Part shown: positions 61,560 through 64,000 of the stretch, piece after piece
Numbering within the stretch: the stretch's first letter is position 1
Layout of the letters: every line of letters begins with the position of its first letter
DNA from: Firmicutes bacterium UBA3572
GTDB taxonomy: Bacteria > Bacillota > Desulfotomaculia > Desulfotomaculales > Desulforudaceae
Assembly: GCA_002375985.1 (NCBI GenBank)
Contig: DFNH01000015.1
Span: 21,650 to 85,649, forward strand
DNA length: 64,000 nucleotides
Reading direction: 5' to 3'
The notes under the pieces: generated by a model
What the model saw: the letters and a program-made list of their open reading frames with translations, nothing else
Database searches by the model: none
What the model was told of the DNA's origin: nothing
Made by a program: the position numbers and the translations under genes

Positions 61560-61926
61560 CGCCGGGCGGGGTGAAGCCGAGCCGGCCCTATCCGGCAAAG
61601 CCGAAAAGACCCTCCACCTGCTCCGGCACATCCTGGCCGCCGCCACCCACGTCATCCACTACGACCTCTGGTGGAACCCGGCGGTGGAAAACCAGGCCAC
61701 CGACCGCACCTACCGCATCGGGCAGACCCGGAACATCACCGTGCACCGGCTCACCATCGGCACCTTCGAGGAAAAAATCGACGAAATGCTCGCCGCCAAG
61801 AAGGAACTAGCGGCGCTGGCCGTCGCCGTCGGCGAAAACTGGCTGACCGAATTCTCCGACCGGGAACTCCGCGAACTGTTCTCTTTGAGCCGCGGATCTT
61901 CGCCAAGCGCTTTATCCCAGCGGTAA
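61560..61926 (+). pseudogene. C-terminal fragment of an SNF2-family helicase
   Basis: THVIHYDLWWNPAVENQATD, RTYRIGQTRNITVHRLTIGT and FEEKIDEMLAAKKELAALAV are helicase motifs V-VI and the C-terminus of HepA/SNF2 proteins, ending DRELRELFSLS. The ATPase domain and helicase motifs I-III are absent. The promoter-like repeat is joined directly to this tail, indicating a deletion. Confidence 0.88.
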
Positions 61927-62046
61927 CCTTATCAATCCGGATTTGACCCCGGCATAGAGGTTCAAGCCCTGTCTCCCTCATACCTTGCGCGGCGGGCGCA
62001 TCCCCACTTACAATAACAATACGAAAAACGCCACGGGAAAGACAGC

Positions 62047-62484
62047 TTGCAAATGGAAGGAGCCTCCAAAGACATGCAACCGGATGAAATACTGGCCACG
62101 GTTACCGGTTATTTATCCCGGCAGCTGGAGGTACAGGCCGCCTACATCTTCGGTTCCCTGGCCCGGGGACGGTTGCGCGCCGGGAGTGACGTAGACGTGG
62201 CCGTCCTGTTGGCCCCGCTCGGCGACAAGCTTGCCCGCTTCGAAAAACGCCTCGACCTGGAGATCCAAATGGAACAACTGCTCGGCCGTCCGGTGCAGGT
62301 GGTCGACCTGGAGCTGGCACCCCCGCTGCTGCAGCACCAGATTCGCAAACACGGCCAACTCATCCTGGAAAAAGACCGGGCGCACCGCATCAGCCAGGAG
62401 GTCGCCGCCCGCCGCCTTTATCTGGATATGCAGCCGGTGTACCGTTGCCGCACCGCAACCGTCTTAAAGAAACTGGAGGGATAG
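62047..62484 (+). CDS. mntA: MntA-type antitoxin nucleotidyltransferase
   Basis: 145 residues (ATG at 62047; ATG at 62074 is an alternative). AAYIFGSLARGRLRAGSDVD then VAVLL is the GSxARG...GSDxDxAV site; the C-terminal half has LLGRPVQVVDLELAPPLLQH and RRLYLDMQPVY. In the MntA/HepT system the enzyme adds AMP units to the HEPN toxin tyrosine. The HEPN gene starts 2 bases after its stop. Confidence 0.9.
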   Translation: MQMEGASKDMQPDEILATVTGYLSRQLEVQAAYIFGSLARGRLRAGSDVDVAVLLAPLGDKLARFEKRLDLEIQMEQLLGRPVQVVDLELAPPLLQHQIRKHGQLILEKDRAHRISQEVAARRLYLDMQPVYRCRTATVLKKLEG

Positions 62485-62486
62485 TA

Positions 62487-62909
62487 GTGGTCAACCAACC
62501 GCTCCTGGAAGAAAAAACGCGCCTGCTTGCCGAATACATTGCCGACCTGCAAGAACACCGTCATGTATCACTTGCCGAGCTGAAAGAAAACAAGCTTCTG
62601 CGCCGCTACATCGAACGGACCTTGCACCTCGCGGTACAGGCCTGCCTGGATATCGGCAACCATCTGATTGCGGACCTTCGTCTCCGGGAACCCGAAGACT
62701 ACAAGGATATCTTCGCGGTCCTCACCGAAAACGGTATTCTGCCGAAAGAAAAACTGGAACAGTATCAAAGAATGGCCCAATTTCGCAAGGTGATTGTGCA
62801 CGACTATGCACGGGTCGACCCTGAGATCCTCGCCGGCATTCTCCGGCAAAACCTGGAAGACCTCGTCGCTTTCGCCGCGAGCATCAAAGACAGATTCTTG
62901 CGACCGTAG
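62487..62909 (+). CDS. hepT: HepT-type HEPN RNase toxin
   Basis: 140 residues from a GTG at 62487, 6 bases after GGAGGG. LLRRYIERTLHLAVQACLDI and GNHLIADLRLREPEDY are the COG2445 HEPN core, and QFRKVIVHDYARVD contains the intact catalytic Rx4HxY motif including the tyrosine targeted by MntA. This is the only one of the three HEPN genes here with the full RNase motif. Confidence 0.92.
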   Translation: MVNQPLLEEKTRLLAEYIADLQEHRHVSLAELKENKLLRRYIERTLHLAVQACLDIGNHLIADLRLREPEDYKDIFAVLTENGILPKEKLEQYQRMAQFRKVIVHDYARVDPEILAGILRQNLEDLVAFAASIKDRFLRP

Positions 62910-63052
62910 GTTTGACGGCCAGACCCACCAGGCGCGGATCACGCCAAGCCCCGCCCGCCGGTCAAGCCCCAAATCCCTACTGATATTTACAGATACCGCC
63001 CCTCCGCCCGCACCCGCCGGAGCTATTTCACCGGAACAAAAATTCCGCCCCG

Positions 63053-63080
63053 TTGACCCAAGCCCGCCCCCCGGTATTAT
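63053..63080 (+). promoter_or_regulatory. Promoter upstream of the 63193 gene
   Basis: TTGACC, 16 bases, TATTAT. The 283 bases between hepT and 63193 hold no other recognised feature. Confidence 0.5.
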
Positions 63081-63192
63081 ATAAGTGAGGACCGGAGAAC
63101 ACCGGCCGCTCAAGGGGTGATATATCCGTACATAACGGTCACCCCCGCTGCCACCGCCCGGTCCGCCGTTTTCCGGCAAGGGGTGAATTGTC

Positions 63193-63435
63193 TTGGAAGG
63201 ACACAAAGCTCTGGCCCGGGCCCTGCTCCGCAGCACCTACCAGGATCTCTGCCGCGGCGCCCGCGGCCCGTACCGCAGCACCTACCTGAGCGCCCGGCGC
63301 TTTCTGGACACGCCTCTCTTCGAGGTGTGCTGCCGCCTGGCGGGCACCCGCCCGCAAGTCCTGCGCCGGGAGATGCTCCGCCGCGCCGCCGCCCACCGGG
63401 AAAGGGAGCAACAGGCCGCCCGAAAAGCCCGGTAA
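63193..63435 (+). CDS. Unknown small basic protein
   Basis: 80 residues from a TTG at 63193, preceded by AAGGGGTGA. It is basic and helical (ARALLRSTYQDLCRGARGPY, RREMLRRAAAHREREQQAAR), with a duplicated RSTY motif and two adjacent Cys. No family is recognised. It precedes DUF1659 and DUF2922 genes on the same strand, a set seen in Firmicutes with unknown role. Confidence 0.5.
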   Translation: MEGHKALARALLRSTYQDLCRGARGPYRSTYLSARRFLDTPLFEVCCRLAGTRPQVLRREMLRRAAAHREREQQAARKAR

Positions 63436-63528
63436 CGCCAAAACCCCCGGCCCCCCGGCCGGTCAAGTTTCCCGGGCCCGGGTGCTCATCAACCCGCGCC
63501 CGTTTGCGCCCCGAGGAGGTGATTGCGA

Positions 63529-63756
63529 ATGGCCGTCGAAGCGGTCCCGCTTGCCAGCGTCCTGATCGCCCGCTTCGTCACCGGCGTGGACGACGAGGGT
63601 AACCCGATCCTCCGCGCCCGGCGCTGGTCCAACATCAAGCCCGCCGCCACGGACCAGAACGTCTACGACGCCGCCCTGGCCCTGGCCGGGCTGCAGATGC
63701 ACACCCTGGCCGCCGTGGAGCGCCAGCTGACCAGCGAACTGATCGAGGTCCAGTAA
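63529..63756 (+). CDS. DUF1659 protein
   Basis: 75 residues from the ATG at 63529 after GAGGAGGTG. LIARFVTGVDDEGNPILRAR and NIKPAATDQNVYDAALALAG are DUF1659 features. These small proteins are nearly always followed by DUF2922, as here; their function is unknown. Confidence 0.88.
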   Translation: MAVEAVPLASVLIARFVTGVDDEGNPILRARRWSNIKPAATDQNVYDAALALAGLQMHTLAAVERQLTSELIEVQ

Positions 63757-63813
63757 CGGCCTCTTCCCGGCGGCCCTCCGGGGCCGCCGTCTCCCAAACG
63801 GAGGTGAGACCGG

Positions 63814-64000
63814 ATGAGCCTGACGCGCACTTTGGAACTCCGCTTCGCCAACCAGGCGGGCCGGACGGTCACCGTCCGGGTGCCCGACCCCCGGGAGGAC
63901 CTGACCGCCGCCCAGATCGAGGCAGCCATGCAGACCATCCTGGCCGCGAACGTGTTCACCTCGACCGGCGGCGACCTGGTCGGCCTGGTGGACGCCCGCC
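63814..64000 (+). CDS. DUF2922 protein, 3' truncated by the window edge
   Basis: 62 residues visible from the ATG at 63814 after GGAGGTGAG: TLELRFANQAGRTVTVRVPD and REDLTAAQIEAAMQTILAAN are typical of DUF2922. A short GC-rich hairpin (GGCGGCC/GGCCGCC) lies between it and DUF1659. Only a few C-terminal residues should be missing. Confidence 0.9.
   Translation, partial: MSLTRTLELRFANQAGRTVTVRVPDPREDLTAAQIEAAMQTILAANVFTSTGGDLVGLVDAR

Overview
The window reads as one piece of the chromosome of a GC-rich, anaerobic, probably spore-forming Firmicute of the Desulfotomaculum/Pelotomaculum/Desulforudis type. This is inference from gene content: an Ech-type hydrogenase, a SelA/SelB selenocysteine system, menaquinone made by the futalosine route, a LysM cortex-lytic hydrolase, DUF1657, DUF1659 and DUF2922 small proteins, a SpeD proenzyme, and many toxin-antitoxin modules. 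No rRNA, tRNA or CRISPR array was recognised.

Layout. 0-5.6 kb: the start of an ech operon running off the left edge, a DUF362 ferredoxin-like pseudogene broken by four frameshifts, a LysM/SleB hydrolase, an LpdD-like protein and DUF1657. 5.6-15.4 kb: a long leftward block with a divergent polyprenyl synthase, menG, mqnP, mqnE, mqnA, mqnC, a DUF4198 protein, selA and selB. 15.5-25 kb: core-like genes (speD, a phosphatase-like membrane protein, glycosyltransferase, ferredoxin, FMN oxidase, acyltransferase, M20 peptidase, GNAT). 25-31.7 kb: the first accessory zone, with a TPR protein, a PIN/Phd pair, a THEP1 NTPase, an MNT/HEPN pair flanked by a 195-197 bp duplication, a polyferredoxin, a broken MNT fused to a DNA-methylase fragment, and an ISLre2 remnant.

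31.7-43.9 kb is the most striking unit. A consensus promoter is followed by a short folded leader that ends in an intrinsic terminator. Behind it lie four paralogous peptide/nickel-class binding lipoproteins interleaved with two unrelated SAM methyltransferases, then two permeases and two ATPases of one ABC importer. The design suggests regulated uptake of a small ligand whose methylation is linked to transport, perhaps a metallophore or metal complex; the ligand cannot be read from sequence. The AT-rich 5' genes and GC-rich 3' genes, and an rdgB stub glued to the last ATPase gene, point to mosaic assembly by transfer.

44-53.8 kb is a surface-polysaccharide region. A cyclic-di-GMP-I riboswitch precedes a small unknown gene convergent with a BY-kinase / Wzz / Wzy-TPR operon, followed by an SLH protein, an MscS channel, a CpsB-type phosphatase and a VanZ-like protein.

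53.8-63 kb is a decayed accessory island. A neuD-like acetyltransferase gene is split in two by about 5.4 kb bounded by a 22-bp direct repeat; joining the halves restores the frame exactly. The insert carries a SWIM gene, an MNT/HEPN pair with its own flanking repeats, a TPR gene with an in-frame TGA where its paralogue has Trp, a deleted YdcF gene, a mazEF relic, an AbrB/PIN pair and the first codons of a serine recombinase. Further right are an SNF2 helicase tail, a MntA/HepT pair, a small unknown gene, and DUF1659 followed by DUF2922 at the right edge.
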